Positions 19,093-27,719 of a stretch of 64,000 bases of DNA are shown piece after piece (position 1 is the stretch's first letter; the number at the start of each line of letters is the position of its first letter). The notes under the pieces were generated by a model. It was not told where the DNA came from and ran no database searches. It saw only the letters and a list, made by a program, of their open reading frames with translations. A program made the position numbers and the translations under genes. Source of the DNA: CBDEGK01 sp965237855 (GTDB lineage: Bacteria; Pseudomonadota; Gammaproteobacteria; Pseudomonadales; Halieaceae). The stretch covers positions 806,001 through 870,000 of the forward strand of contig CBDEGK010000004.1 of assembly GCA_965237855.1 (NCBI GenBank). The letters run 5' to 3'.

Positions 19093-19642
19093 CTAGCGAA
19101 TAATGCCCTGCTGTCGGAGCAGGGTAATTTGCTCCTCAGCTAAGCCCATATCCGCCAGGATCTCATCGGCATCCGCACTTTCCGCCGGAATCGGCCGGCG
19201 CAAGCCCAGTCGCTGACCGGCAAACTCCAACGGCAGGGCCGGCAACTTGGTAGCGGTGCCATCGGGCAATTCCACCTCGAGTAAACCCCCGGCGGCATTG
19301 AGGTGGGGGTCGTCGAACAGATCGTGGGGGCGGGCGATGGGAGCGAAGGGCAAGCCGGTGTCTTCCAGTTTGGCCATCAAATCCTGCTTGTCCAGTTTGC
19401 CGAAGACTTTCCGTAGAACAGGCATGATGCGCTCACGCGCTTCTACCCGTCCATTGTTTTCCGCTAGCGTGTCATCAGCCGCAAAATCAACGAAGCCAAA
19501 AGCCTCGCAAAACTTCGTCCACTGGGTGTCGGAGACGACGCCGACAAACACCTTTTCTTCATCGGCAGTTTCGAAGATGTCATACACCGCCCAGGCAGAG
19601 CGACGCACTGACATGGGCGGTGGAATTTCTCCCGAGGACGTG
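19093..19642 (-). pseudogene. CaiB/BaiF (family III) CoA-transferase, C-terminal remnant
   Basis: About 180 codons match the end of a family III CoA-transferase (PPPMSVRRSAWAVYDIFET, then KVFVGVVSDTQW and LPALPLEFAG). The first ~230 residues, including the catalytic Asp region, are absent. The frame runs upstream into the hydantoinase-like remnant without a CaiB start. A deletion at about 19643 joined the two genes out of frame. It cannot make a working CoA-transferase. Confidence 0.75.
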
Positions 19643-19948
19643 TCCGGTGCGGAAATAGTTGAGCATGGACGTCACACCTCCCATGGCTGCCGCCTTGGAC
19701 TCGGTCTGGGCATCTTCCGCCAGCGGCGAATAAATGCCCATGTGGGTGTGGGCGTCCACCAGCCCCGGAAAAGCCAGCTGGCTTTTACCATCAACCACCT
19801 CTTTCGCATCAGCAGCATCTATATCAGCTTCAAGCCGTACGAACTTGCCATCGGCAATACCGATGTCGATATTCTGAATGTTGTCGCTGTTGGGGCTGAC
19901 CACCTGTACGTTCTTGATCAGGCGATCCAGGGAGGGGCTACTCGACAT
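19643..19948 (-). pseudogene. Hydantoinase/dihydroorotase-like amidohydrolase, N-terminal remnant
   Basis: The first 102 codons match a cyclic amidohydrolase: a beta-sandwich start, then FPGLVDAHTHMG (metal-binding His-x-His) and GGVTSMLNYFRTG. After FRTG the sequence becomes unrelated and ends 20 codons later, where it enters CaiB-like sequence in another frame. About 350 residues are missing. The original pair may have degraded a cyclic amide and activated the product as a CoA thioester; that is inference. Confidence 0.75.
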
Positions 19949-20059
19949 GGAAGGTTCCTGTGGTTCATTTGGATAATTGATATAACATTATTTCATTTGC
20001 CAACCAAGGAAAAAGAGCTGAGGCAAAATATGCCGCTAATTATCCGCTGGTTACAGTAC
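19949..20059. promoter_or_regulatory. AT-rich promoter of the former amidohydrolase gene
   Basis: The gap holds ATAAT-TGATATAAC-ATTAT (19973-19991). On the minus strand it contains TTATATCAATTA, close to TTATATCAGTTA upstream of the MarR gene at 49469. It may be an operator shared with the catabolic region. Confidence 0.35.
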
Positions 20060-20794
20060 CTAGCGACAGAGGGAGATCACCCGGTATCCATAATCCATAG
20101 TCTCGCGCTCCAGCAGGTGGCCATGCCGCTCGTGCCAGACACTGCTTTCAAGATCATTGGCCAACAATTGAATGCGCTCCTCAACTCGCTCCATCCGGGG
20201 AAAAGTGGAGATGGCCCCGCGGGCTCCCGGGTCGAGATAGGCTTCCGGCCTGGCCCAGTAGGCGCACATAAAACCATCGCTGCAATCGGCGGGAATATCC
20301 AGCACCTCGGCCGTGACCTCGGCGCCAGTCGCCTCCGCCATCCACTCCAGGGAGGGGAAAATTTCCTCGTCGATGGTTTTGATTTCCGGGAAGTAGTCGA
20401 ACAGCCAGAAATGATTGACGTAGCCCACCCAGCTGAGAAATACCACCCGATCGCGGGCAACGCGCAGGCATTCGTTCAAGCCCAGGGCCTGGTCACTCCA
20501 GTGATGCAGGGTCAGCACCCCCATCACCGCGTCAAACTGATCCCCAGCGAAGGGCAGGTTTTCCACTACACCCTGCACCACCGGCGCCGCTAAATCCGGG
20601 CGTTGATCGATCATCACCCGCGATGGCTCAAGCGCTATCACACTGGCCTGCTCGGGTTCATAGGAGCCAACCCCGGCCCCCACGTTCAGGACCACCTCTG
20701 CACCGTTGAGATGTTTATGAATCAATGCCGCCAGGCGCGGGTCCGGTTCCCGGTAGTTGTTGTAGCCTTTACCTATGCGGTCGTATCTAGCCAT
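20060..20794 (-). CDS. Class I SAM-dependent methyltransferase
   Basis: The 244-residue protein has a Methyltransf_11-type fold. Motif I is VVLNVGAGVGSYEP (residues ~34-47), with ALEPSR after it and FDAVMGVLTLHHW later. Substrate is unknown. Its start overlaps the end of the upstream hydrolase by 8 bases, so it is translationally linked to it. It is the last gene of the operon whose first gene is interrupted by the IS. Confidence 0.88.
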   Translation of the reverse strand: MARYDRIGKGYNNYREPDPRLAALIHKHLNGAEVVLNVGAGVGSYEPEQASVIALEPSRVMIDQRPDLAAPVVQGVVENLPFAGDQFDAVMGVLTLHHWSDQALGLNECLRVARDRVVFLSWVGYVNHFWLFDYFPEIKTIDEEIFPSLEWMAEATGAEVTAEVLDIPADCSDGFMCAYWARPEAYLDPGARGAISTFPRMERVEERIQLLANDLESSVWHERHGHLLERETMDYGYRVISLCR

Positions 20795-21815
20795 GCTGGG
20801 CCAGGAAGTCGAGCACCAGTGTATTCACCTCATCGGGTTTTTCCTGCATCACGAAGTGCCCGGCACCCGCGACAAAATGCTCGCCTACCAGGTTGGGCAC
20901 CAGCCGCCGCATATGTTGGTAGGCAATTGCTGGCATCATCTCGTTGACCGGGTCTTTCTCACCGGCGATGTACAGAACCGGCGCAGGCACTTCGACGTTC
21001 TCAAAGTCTTTGGCTATCTGCCAATTGATATCCTGTACCCGGTAGGCGCTGAGACCGCCCATGAAGGTGAGCGCCTCCTCACTGCTGGCATATTCACTGA
21101 CGATGTAATCGAGATCCTCTTCGCTTATCCAACCCCATGGCAGAGCTCGCTGCGGTTCCTCCAACACATCCAGGTAGCCCGTGCCCTCACTGGAATGATT
21201 GCGCCAATCCAGCAAGTTGCCCTCGGCGCTCAGCGCCCAATACAGGCGCGACAACAAATCCAGCGGTCGTGGACACAGTTCCGCTTCAGCCGGGCCCACT
21301 TCCTGGAAATAGTGCATATGGTAAAAATGTTCTTTCGCCACCGCGGCAAATTGCTCGCTGGGGGGTATGTCGGCAACACCGGACAGTTCCAAGCCCTCTT
21401 CACCCTCGCCCTCGCCGGCGCGACTAAAGTCATAGGGCACACCGAACACCACCGCGGCCCTGACTCGCTCCGGTACCCGCGAGGCCAGGTTCCAGGTCAG
21501 GCGGGCGCCAAAATCCTGCCCCATCACAATCGCCTGGTCGGCCCCGAAATAATCCAGCACACCGAGAACATCGGCGACTTGCGACTGGCTACTGTAGCCC
21601 GCGAGGTCAGTGGGTCGATCACTGCGACCAAAACCACGCTTGTCGATGGCCACCGCCTGGAATCCGGCGTCGGCGATCACCGAAATCTGCTTGCGCCAGC
21701 TATACCAGAGACCGGGAAAGCCATGCAGCATCAGGACCAGCGGCCCCTCCCCGCAGCTAGCTGCATGGATAGTGATGCCATTGGTGGCAATCTGTAAATG
21801 CTGAATATCCGCCAA
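20787..21815 (-). CDS. Alpha/beta hydrolase (epoxide-hydrolase-like)
   Basis: The 342-residue protein carries an oxyanion motif HGFPGLWYSW (residues ~32-41), a nucleophile elbow GQDFGA (Asp nucleophile) and a C-terminal GAGHFVMQEKP with the catalytic His. An Asp nucleophile and H-G-F-P fit soluble epoxide hydrolases or haloalkane dehalogenases, rather than esterases. The start is a TTG at 21815 with GGAGGA six bases upstream; an upstream TTG at 21848 is less supported. Middle gene of a P4H, hydrolase, methyltransferase operon. Confidence 0.88.
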   Translation of the reverse strand: MADIQHLQIATNGITIHAASCGEGPLVLMLHGFPGLWYSWRKQISVIADAGFQAVAIDKRGFGRSDRPTDLAGYSSQSQVADVLGVLDYFGADQAIVMGQDFGARLTWNLASRVPERVRAAVVFGVPYDFSRAGEGEGEEGLELSGVADIPPSEQFAAVAKEHFYHMHYFQEVGPAEAELCPRPLDLLSRLYWALSAEGNLLDWRNHSSEGTGYLDVLEEPQRALPWGWISEEDLDYIVSEYASSEEALTFMGGLSAYRVQDINWQIAKDFENVEVPAPVLYIAGEKDPVNEMMPAIAYQHMRRLVPNLVGEHFVAGAGHFVMQEKPDEVNTLVLDFLAQHG

Positions 21816-21887
21816 AACTAGTCCTCCAGGATGCCCGTGGCCAGACAATCTGGCTGGGGGACAACACCCGCAAGGTATCGCCTCCCT

Positions 21888-22564
21888 TTAAAATCTCCGG
21901 GTGGTCTCTGAGGGTCGAAAAGGGTCCTTTTTGGATTCCGTCTGAAATCGGTTTTCACGGAACCAGAAATTGCAGGCCCATTTAACGCCTTTTTCCAGAG
22001 GCATGCCTCCATGCAAAGACTTGTCGTGACGCTTCACAGAATTCTCGTAACAGTTATGGAAAAGTACTATGCGCCCGAGTCGCGGCATCACCTCTATATC
22101 GAGCTTGGGGAAGAATGTTCCACCACCACCCTCTACTTCATTGAGGTAGCCGAGGCATGTCACCAAACGCTGGCCACCCCGCGCCAGGCAACGCTTCCCA
22201 GTATCCGTGTCGTGCAACCAGGCGTCATAGTGAGGCCGATATTCCTGCCCTTCCGAATAATGTATCACCTGCATGGCTTCGCAGTTTTCCAGCGGTATAT
22301 CGACCAGTGCAGCGATGCGTTCGCACAGCCCGCTGGTAATTTCCGTCTCGGCATGAGAAATCCAGTGTACACCGCCGGTTCGGCCATCACTGCGCACGCC
22401 GTCCTCACCACCACTGACTAGTGAAGGCGTCAGGTGGGGAGCAGCCAGTTCCACCAGGTGCGCACACTCCTCCGCCGACATAAATTCATCGAACAGGAAC
22501 ACTCGCGGGTCATCGCAGACCTGCAGACCTCCTGGATAGTCATTTTTCAGCTGACGTACACTAC
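21888..22564 (-). pseudogene. Prolyl-4-hydroxylase-like 2OG-Fe(II) oxygenase, separated from its start by the IS
   Basis: Codons from the second onward encode a 2-oxoglutarate/Fe(II) dioxygenase: HYD (in YRPHYDAWLHD) and a distal His with Lys (SLHGGMPLEKGVKW) are the iron and 2OG ligands. The insertion at 22565 cut the gene in codon 2. Removing the IS and one CTAC copy gives ATG-AGT-AGT-GTA-CGT with GGAGGG upstream; the ATG is the complement of 24563-24565. The restored gene is 226 residues, exactly in frame. A TTG inside the IS at 22628 is in frame and could allow some translation with a changed N-terminus. Confidence 0.85.
22561..22564. repeat. IS target-site duplication, left copy
   Basis: CTAC, identical to 24558-24561 on the other side of the element. 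Four bases is within the usual range for IS21-family insertions. Confidence 0.85.
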
Positions 22565-22618
22565 TGTCACCAGCAGTGTAAAACTGACCCACTAGCGACA
22601 ATTTAAAACTGACCCACC
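22565..22618. repeat. IS left end with two terminal repeats
   Basis: TAAAACTGACCCAC occurs at 22579-22592 and again at 22604-22618 (one base longer). Multiple terminal repeats are typical IstA binding sites in IS21 elements. Confidence 0.8.
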
Positions 22619-22669
22619 TGAGGCACAATTACCGCCAATTTCAATCAAGAGAGAGGCGGTGTAAATGAG

Positions 22670-23692
22670 ATGTTGAATCAGGAGCAATTAGTGGACATAC
22701 ACGTTTTACATCGACAAGGGACGAGCATCCGCAGTATCGCCAAAGAAATGAACCTATCACGCAATACCGTACGTCGTTATCTGCGCGATGCTGCCAAAAC
22801 ACCTCGCTATTCTCAGCGCGAGAAAAGGCCGTCTAAACTGGACTCGTTCAAACCCTATTTAGGAGAGCGTATCGAGGCAGCGAAACCCTATTGGATACCG
22901 GCGACAGTCTTGTTTCGAGAGATTCTGGCGCGAGGCTACCAAGGCAAAGAAGGTATTCTGAGAGATTATCTCCGACAATTTAAGCCGAAGGCGAAAGATC
23001 CAGTCGTTCGCTTTGAGACACCGCCTGGCCAGCAGTTACAGGTAGATTTCACGACGATTCGGCGAGGCAGAAATAGGCTTAAGGCCTTCGTTGCCACCCT
23101 GGGATACAGTCGAGCAACCTACGTACGATTCAGTCAATACGAACGGCAGGAGGATTGGTTAGCGGGTATTGAAGGTGCGTTACACTACTTTGGAGGCGTG
23201 CCTGAGGAACTGCTATTCGATAATGCCAAGTGCATCATGATTGAGCGAGACGCCTTTGGTGCCGGGAAACATCGGTGGAACGCCAGTTTGTTGAACATGG
23301 CTCGTGATAATGGTTTTAGATTGCGCGCCTGTCGGCCCTACCGTGCTAAGACCAAGGGCAAAGTCGAGCGATTCAACGGTTATCTTAAAGGTAGTTTTAT
23401 CACACCACTGGCCGCGTCACTGAAGCAATCCGGGCTGGCGCTGGACGTGGAGGTAGCCAATGGGCAGGTGGGTCATTGGCTCGCTGACATTGCACATCAG
23501 CGAATTCACGGGACAACAGGCCAAAAGCCGCAGGTATTGCTCGATCATGAGCGATTAAGCCTCATGCCGCTGCCTTTGGCGCAGCGCTTGGTGGCTCAGG
23601 ACAAACCGCGAAGCAATGCCCAGGCACTCCCGATCGAAAGTCTCCAGCATCCGCTGAGTACCTATGACCAGCTGCTGGGAGTTGCTGTATGA
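22670..23692 (+). CDS. istA: IS21-family transposase IstA
   Basis: The 340-residue transposase has an N-terminal helix-turn-helix (residues ~5-45, SIRSIAKEMNLSRNTVRRYL) and an rve integrase core. The D,D,E triad is visible in QVDFTT, LLFDNAK and KGKVERFNGYLK. It cuts and joins the IS ends, with IstB as partner. It is shorter than the ~500-residue IstA of some relatives but matches the compact subgroup. Its stop overlaps the istB start (GTATGA). Confidence 0.95.
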   Translation: MLNQEQLVDIHVLHRQGTSIRSIAKEMNLSRNTVRRYLRDAAKTPRYSQREKRPSKLDSFKPYLGERIEAAKPYWIPATVLFREILARGYQGKEGILRDYLRQFKPKAKDPVVRFETPPGQQLQVDFTTIRRGRNRLKAFVATLGYSRATYVRFSQYERQEDWLAGIEGALHYFGGVPEELLFDNAKCIMIERDAFGAGKHRWNASLLNMARDNGFRLRACRPYRAKTKGKVERFNGYLKGSFITPLAASLKQSGLALDVEVANGQVGHWLADIAHQRIHGTTGQKPQVLLDHERLSLMPLPLAQRLVAQDKPRSNAQALPIESLQHPLSTYDQLLGVAV

Positions 23693-24474
23693 ACCTGCAG
23701 ATGGAAAGAGTGCAGCAAGCCTGCGAAGTGCTTAAACTCGGTGCTGTGGCATTGGAATGGTCCGCTATCGCTGACAGGGCCTCCGGTGACGAGTCATCAC
23801 TGGCTGACTTTCTTGAGCAGCTACTGCGGGTTGAGATAGACGCCAGGATGCTCCGCACCCGCGAGACTTTGCTGAGGTTTGCAGGGTTGCCGTCCGTCAA
23901 GCGTTTTGAAGACTATGACTTCAAGTTCGCCACCGGTGCACCGCGCAGGCAACTCCAGGAATTAACCAGTTTGGCCTTCATCGAGCGTGCAGAGAATATC
24001 GTGCTGCTTGGACCCAGTGGTGTCGGTAAAAGCCACCTGGCGATCAGCCTGGCATACCAGGCGGTCATGAATGGGATCAAAACACGCTTCATTACGGCGG
24101 CGGATCTCATGCTGCAACTGGCCACCGCAAAAAAGCAGGACCGACTAGAGTCTTACCTCAAACGAAGTATCCAGGCACCTAAGTTGCTCATAATTGATGA
24201 AATAGGTTATCTGCCATTTGGCCGGGAAGAAGCCAATCTGTTTTTTAATGTCATTGCTAAACGTTATGAGCAAAGCAGTGTCATTGTGACCAGCAACTTG
24301 CCATTCTCGCAATGGTCTACTGCGTTTGCTGATGATCAGACCTTAACCGCGGCTTTACTCGACAGATTGTTACACCATGCACATATCGTCCAGATATCGG
24401 GGAGCAGCTACCGACTCAAGGGAAAGAAAGCGGCCGGTATCGTCCCGGCAGCAAGCCAATCATTGGTTAAATAA
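23689..24474 (+). CDS. istB: IS21-family ATPase helper IstB
   Basis: The 261-residue AAA+ ATPase is DnaC-like. Walker A is GPSGVGKS (residues 108-115) and Walker B is LLIIDEIGYLPFG. IstB remodels target DNA and activates IstA. The ATG overlaps the istA stop codon, the usual translational coupling in this family. Confidence 0.95.
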   Translation: MNLQMERVQQACEVLKLGAVALEWSAIADRASGDESSLADFLEQLLRVEIDARMLRTRETLLRFAGLPSVKRFEDYDFKFATGAPRRQLQELTSLAFIERAENIVLLGPSGVGKSHLAISLAYQAVMNGIKTRFITAADLMLQLATAKKQDRLESYLKRSIQAPKLLIIDEIGYLPFGREEANLFFNVIAKRYEQSSVIVTSNLPFSQWSTAFADDQTLTAALLDRLLHHAHIVQISGSSYRLKGKKAAGIVPAASQSLVK

Positions 24475-24492
24475 CGGAAAGAAAACGCTGAG

Positions 24493-24557
24493 GGTGGGTC
24501 AATTTTAAATTGCTGATTAGCACGGCAAGGTGGGTCAGATTTGGACTGCTGTTGACA
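24493..24557. repeat. IS right end with two terminal repeats and an outward TTGACA
   Basis: GGTGGGTCAATTTTAAA (from 24493) and GGTGGGTCAGATTTGG (from 24529) mirror the left-end repeats. The last six bases, 24552-24557, read TTGACA, a perfect outward -35 box. Confidence 0.75.
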
Positions 24558-24561
24558 CTAC
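24558..24561. repeat. IS target-site duplication, right copy
   Basis: CTAC, matching 22561-22564. Confidence 0.85.
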
Positions 24562-24647
24562 TCATGGCTTCCCTCCAATTGCCCATTTATTATGCCTCAG
24601 AAAAACGCATAATGGGCACTGGTATCCAGACAGCGGAGATCTGCGGA

Positions 24648-26408
24648 ATGAAAACCTGGTTGCGAATGGCCGTCATCGCCTGTGTCGTCACGCTAACAGG
24701 CTGCGACAAGGCACAACAATTAAGCGACCTGATTACGGATTCCTGGGAATTCCAGATATTCCACGGCGGGCCAATTTACACCATGGACACCAGCCAACCC
24801 ACGGTGGAAGCGGTGGTGATTTCTGATGAGGGCCGTATCAACTACGCCGGCAGCCTGGAGACAGCGAACTCGATCTATCCGCGCGCCCGCCATTTTGATC
24901 TCGAGGGCAGAACCCTCATGCCGGGATTCATCGAACAACACCTGCATCCTTTTCTCGGCGCGTTGACCCTGTCTATTCCCGTTATTGCACCAGAGGCGTG
25001 GGTGCTGCCCGATAAAACCTGGCCAGCCGCAAGCAATCACAAGGAATACCTGGCGGCACTGCGGCAGGCGGAATCCGTGCTGGAGGACGAACAGGAAATA
25101 CTCTGGACCTGGGGCTTCAACCAGTATTTTCACGGCGATATCAATCGCCAGGTGCTCGACGACATTTCCGCAACACGCCCCATCGCCGTCTGGCATCGCT
25201 CCGCTCATGAGTTCTATCTCAACTCGGCATTTATCGAGCGCTTTGACATCAAGCAGGCGGATATCGACAAGCTGGGTCCCATGGTCGCTGCACAGTCCAA
25301 GCTGGAAAAGGGTCATTTCTATGAAGCCGGTGCCCTCGTGTACCTGCTGCCCATCATTTTCCCGGAGCTCGGCAATCAGACTCGATTCCGCACAGGGCTT
25401 CTGCAGATGGTAGAGATATTGCACAGCAACGGTGTCACCGCCTACAACGAGCCCGGGGCATTTATACCGCCGCACATGGTGGACTCCTTTGCTGAAATTC
25501 TGAGCGCACCCAGCACCCCCCTCTATTCCTTCTTCATACCAGAGAGCAAAACCCCGTATCTGCTGCACGGCGAGGAAGGCGTGCTCGATGCGGTTGAGCA
25601 GGCCACGCAGTTGTTCGGTGATAACACCAAGGTCAGGTTCTTCGACAAGCAGGTCAAAATCCTCTTTGACGGCGCCATTATTTCCCAGCTGATGCAAATG
25701 AAAGGGGGTTACCTTGATGGCCACGAGGGCGAGTGGATTCAGCCGCCGCAAGAAGTGGCCACTCTCTTCAAAATATTCTGGGATGCCGGCTATCAAATAC
25801 ATGTGCATGTTAACGGTGACGAAGGCCTCGAGCGTCTGATCAACATCCTGGCGGAGAACCAGCGCAACAACCCGCGTTCCGACCATCGCACCACCATTGT
25901 TCACTTTGCCAACTCCACCACCGAGCAGGTACAACAGCTGTCCGAACTCGGTGCGATTATCAGCGCCAATCCCTATTACGTCACCGGCTTCGGAGAGAAG
26001 TTTGGTGAAGTCGGCCTGGGCAAACAGCGCGCGCACGCCATGGTACGACTGCGCGATGCGGAGAGGCGCGGCATATCGGTGTCCCTGCACTCGGATATGC
26101 CCATGGCACCGGCCAACCCGCTGTTCCTGGCCTGGAGCGCGGCCACCCGCACAGGCGCCAGTGGTGAACCACTGCGTCCGGACCTGGCATTGTCGCGGCA
26201 GGCCGCCCTGCGCGCGATCACCATTGACGCCGCTTATTCCTGGGGCATGGAGCGCAAACTGGGCAGTATAGAAGCGGGCAAAGTGGCTAATTTTACCCTG
26301 CTGGCAGAAGATCCCTACCAGGTGCCTCTCGACACGCTGAAAGATATCGACGTAATCGCCACGGTCTTTGAAGGGCGGTATTATCCTGTCAAACACGAGG
26401 CTGACTAG
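24648..26408 (+). CDS. Amidohydrolase family 3 lipoprotein (YtcJ-like)
   Basis: The 586-residue protein starts with a lipoprotein signal (residues 1-19, lipobox LTGC). It has the Amidohydro_3 layout: a beta-sandwich start (GGPIYTMD), metal-binding EQHLHPF (GFIEQHLHP), a VHVNGDEG block, SLHSDMPMAP near the end and a closing GSIEAGKVANF. It hydrolyses an unknown amide- or ester-like bond, probably at the membrane. ATG 24648 is chosen for the signal peptide and GGAGA upstream; the frame is open into the IS. It was divergent from the P4H-like gene before the IS landed between them. Confidence 0.88.
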   Translation: MKTWLRMAVIACVVTLTGCDKAQQLSDLITDSWEFQIFHGGPIYTMDTSQPTVEAVVISDEGRINYAGSLETANSIYPRARHFDLEGRTLMPGFIEQHLHPFLGALTLSIPVIAPEAWVLPDKTWPAASNHKEYLAALRQAESVLEDEQEILWTWGFNQYFHGDINRQVLDDISATRPIAVWHRSAHEFYLNSAFIERFDIKQADIDKLGPMVAAQSKLEKGHFYEAGALVYLLPIIFPELGNQTRFRTGLLQMVEILHSNGVTAYNEPGAFIPPHMVDSFAEILSAPSTPLYSFFIPESKTPYLLHGEEGVLDAVEQATQLFGDNTKVRFFDKQVKILFDGAIISQLMQMKGGYLDGHEGEWIQPPQEVATLFKIFWDAGYQIHVHVNGDEGLERLINILAENQRNNPRSDHRTTIVHFANSTTEQVQQLSELGAIISANPYYVTGFGEKFGEVGLGKQRAHAMVRLRDAERRGISVSLHSDMPMAPANPLFLAWSAATRTGASGEPLRPDLALSRQAALRAITIDAAYSWGMERKLGSIEAGKVANFTLLAEDPYQVPLDTLKDIDVIATVFEGRYYPVKHEAD

Positions 26409-26419
26409 AGGCTCTAGCT

Positions 26420-26827
26420 ATGCAGAAACTAAAATATCTCGGACTTGCGATCGTCTTTGCCTGGTTTATGGGCGGTGGCGTGACGCACTTCACCACCCCG
26501 GACTTCTACGTCAATATCATGCCGGGCTGGCTGCCCTGGCACCTGGCGCTGGTCTACGGCAGTGGCGTTTTCGAGATCCTTGGAGCCGTCGGTATCGTGA
26601 TACCGCGCACCCGCCTGTGGGCGGGAAATGGTTTGTTCGTTCTCACCATCGCCGTAACCCCGGTCAATATTCACATGTGGCTCAACCCGCAATTGTTCCC
26701 GGATGTAACCGAGGCCTTCTTGAGTATCCGGCTGGTAGTGCAAGTATTGCTGCTGGCCTGTATATGGTGGTCGACCCGGCCGGCCACTGCGCCTGCGACA
26801 AACAACGGGCAAGTGGCGGCAGCCTAG
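26420..26827 (+). CDS. DoxX-like four-helix membrane protein
   Basis: The 135-residue protein has four predicted membrane segments and the DoxX-type stretch GGGVTHFTTPDFYVNIMPGWLP (residues ~19-40) followed by SGVFEILGAVG. The family is linked to redox or quinone functions in a few cases, but this branch is uncharacterised. It begins 11 bases after the amidohydrolase stop, so cotranscription is likely. Confidence 0.8.
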   Translation: MQKLKYLGLAIVFAWFMGGGVTHFTTPDFYVNIMPGWLPWHLALVYGSGVFEILGAVGIVIPRTRLWAGNGLFVLTIAVTPVNIHMWLNPQLFPDVTEAFLSIRLVVQVLLLACIWWSTRPATAPATNNGQVAAA

Positions 26828-26854
26828 TCAGGCTTCCTACGGCTTCCTATGGCT

Positions 26855-27604
26855 TCACTTTGGCTTCCTGTACAAGTGCACGAACCGATCCGTCTTGCCG
26901 CGGATAGCCTGATCGAACACCATCAGGCTGTGATCGTCGTCTGAGTTGCGCAGAACGTCGCTCTCACCGGCAAATTCAAAGCCGCGCCCGGTAATATCCT
27001 CACGGGCAAATTCCGGAGTGATACGATGCAGGTCCTGTGCTGCGGCCTTGCCGGTGCCGGCTTTGGCCACGTGATCAACAATCAGGAATTTGCCACCGGG
27101 CTTTAACGCCCGGTAGATCTGCCCCAGGAAATCAGCCGCATCTATCGCCGGCCAGCCTTCATCCACCTGGTAGAGATCGTGATAGGACATGATGATAATC
27201 GCCGCATCCAACTGGGCCGTTCCCAGCTCCATGTCACCGACTTCACGATCATGACGCACCACCGCCGGCAGGCTTCTGTTATCAAAACGATCGGACAGCC
27301 CTTTTTCGACGAAAGAGAGATAGGCCTGGTTGTTGTGCAACAGCACCTCCCCACCTTCACCGACGATAAGCCCTATCAATTCGCTGTAATACCCGCCACC
27401 GCCGAATATATCCGCCACCCGATCACCGGCCTGCAAATCAAGCAACGCCAGCACCAGCTCGGGTCTGCTGGTCTGATCGCGGCGCAGGTCAGCTTTTAGG
27501 CGGCCCTCGGCCGTCAGCGCCGCAGCTGGCTCGAGGGCGTAAGACAAATTACAGAGAACAAAGAGCCCCGCTCCGAGCAGGTATTTCCTTAGTATTTTAG
27601 TCAT
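26855..27604 (-). CDS. Predicted exported SAM-dependent methyltransferase
   Basis: The 249-residue protein begins with a signal peptide (residues ~1-24). The SAM-binding region has DRVADIFGGGGYYSELIG (residues ~61-78) in place of the usual ExGxGxG. FLIVDHVAKAGTG lies late in the domain. Exported methyltransferase-like proteins of this kind are common in proteobacteria but not characterised. It is convergent with the DoxX-like gene. Confidence 0.8.
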   Translation of the reverse strand: MTKILRKYLLGAGLFVLCNLSYALEPAAALTAEGRLKADLRRDQTSRPELVLALLDLQAGDRVADIFGGGGYYSELIGLIVGEGGEVLLHNNQAYLSFVEKGLSDRFDNRSLPAVVRHDREVGDMELGTAQLDAAIIIMSYHDLYQVDEGWPAIDAADFLGQIYRALKPGGKFLIVDHVAKAGTGKAAAQDLHRITPEFAREDITGRGFEFAGESDVLRNSDDDHSLMVFDQAIRGKTDRFVHLYRKPK

Positions 27605-27719
27605 AACTATCTCCAGTATTCGTCTTTAGTATCGAGAAAGTCCGTGAGAGTAACGCGGCAATAGCCGCCTGTGCTACTGTAGCCAAGAAAACCCGTATCA
27701 GACGATAAACGAACACGCC

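Larger units (their letters stand above)
22565..24557 (+). mobile_element. IS21-family insertion sequence, complete (1993 bp)
   Basis: Ends are TGTCACCAGCAG on the left and, on the minus strand, TGTCAACAGCAG on the right. Each end has a second internal repeat of the form TGACCCACC. The element carries overlapping istA and istB, both intact, and is flanked by CTAC duplications. This is a complete and probably active IS21-type element. The lack of decay in its ends and genes suggests a recent insertion. Confidence 0.93.

Noticed and set aside
19247..20593. 448-residue plus-strand frame across the CaiB, hydantoinase and methyltransferase region
   Set aside because: It spans three minus-strand genes and an intergenic gap with no domain; shadow only.
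20775..21797. 340-residue plus-strand frame opposite the epoxide-hydrolase-like gene
   Set aside because: Shadow of a clear hydrolase with all catalytic motifs on the minus strand.
24552..24593. Outward promoter from IS right end driving the amidohydrolase
   Set aside because: TTGACA is present but the nearest TATTAT (24588) is 30 bases away, too far.
24720..26396. 558-residue open frame on the minus strand opposite the amidohydrolase
   Set aside because: It has no recognisable domains and mirrors codon use of the real gene on the plus strand; it is an antisense shadow.
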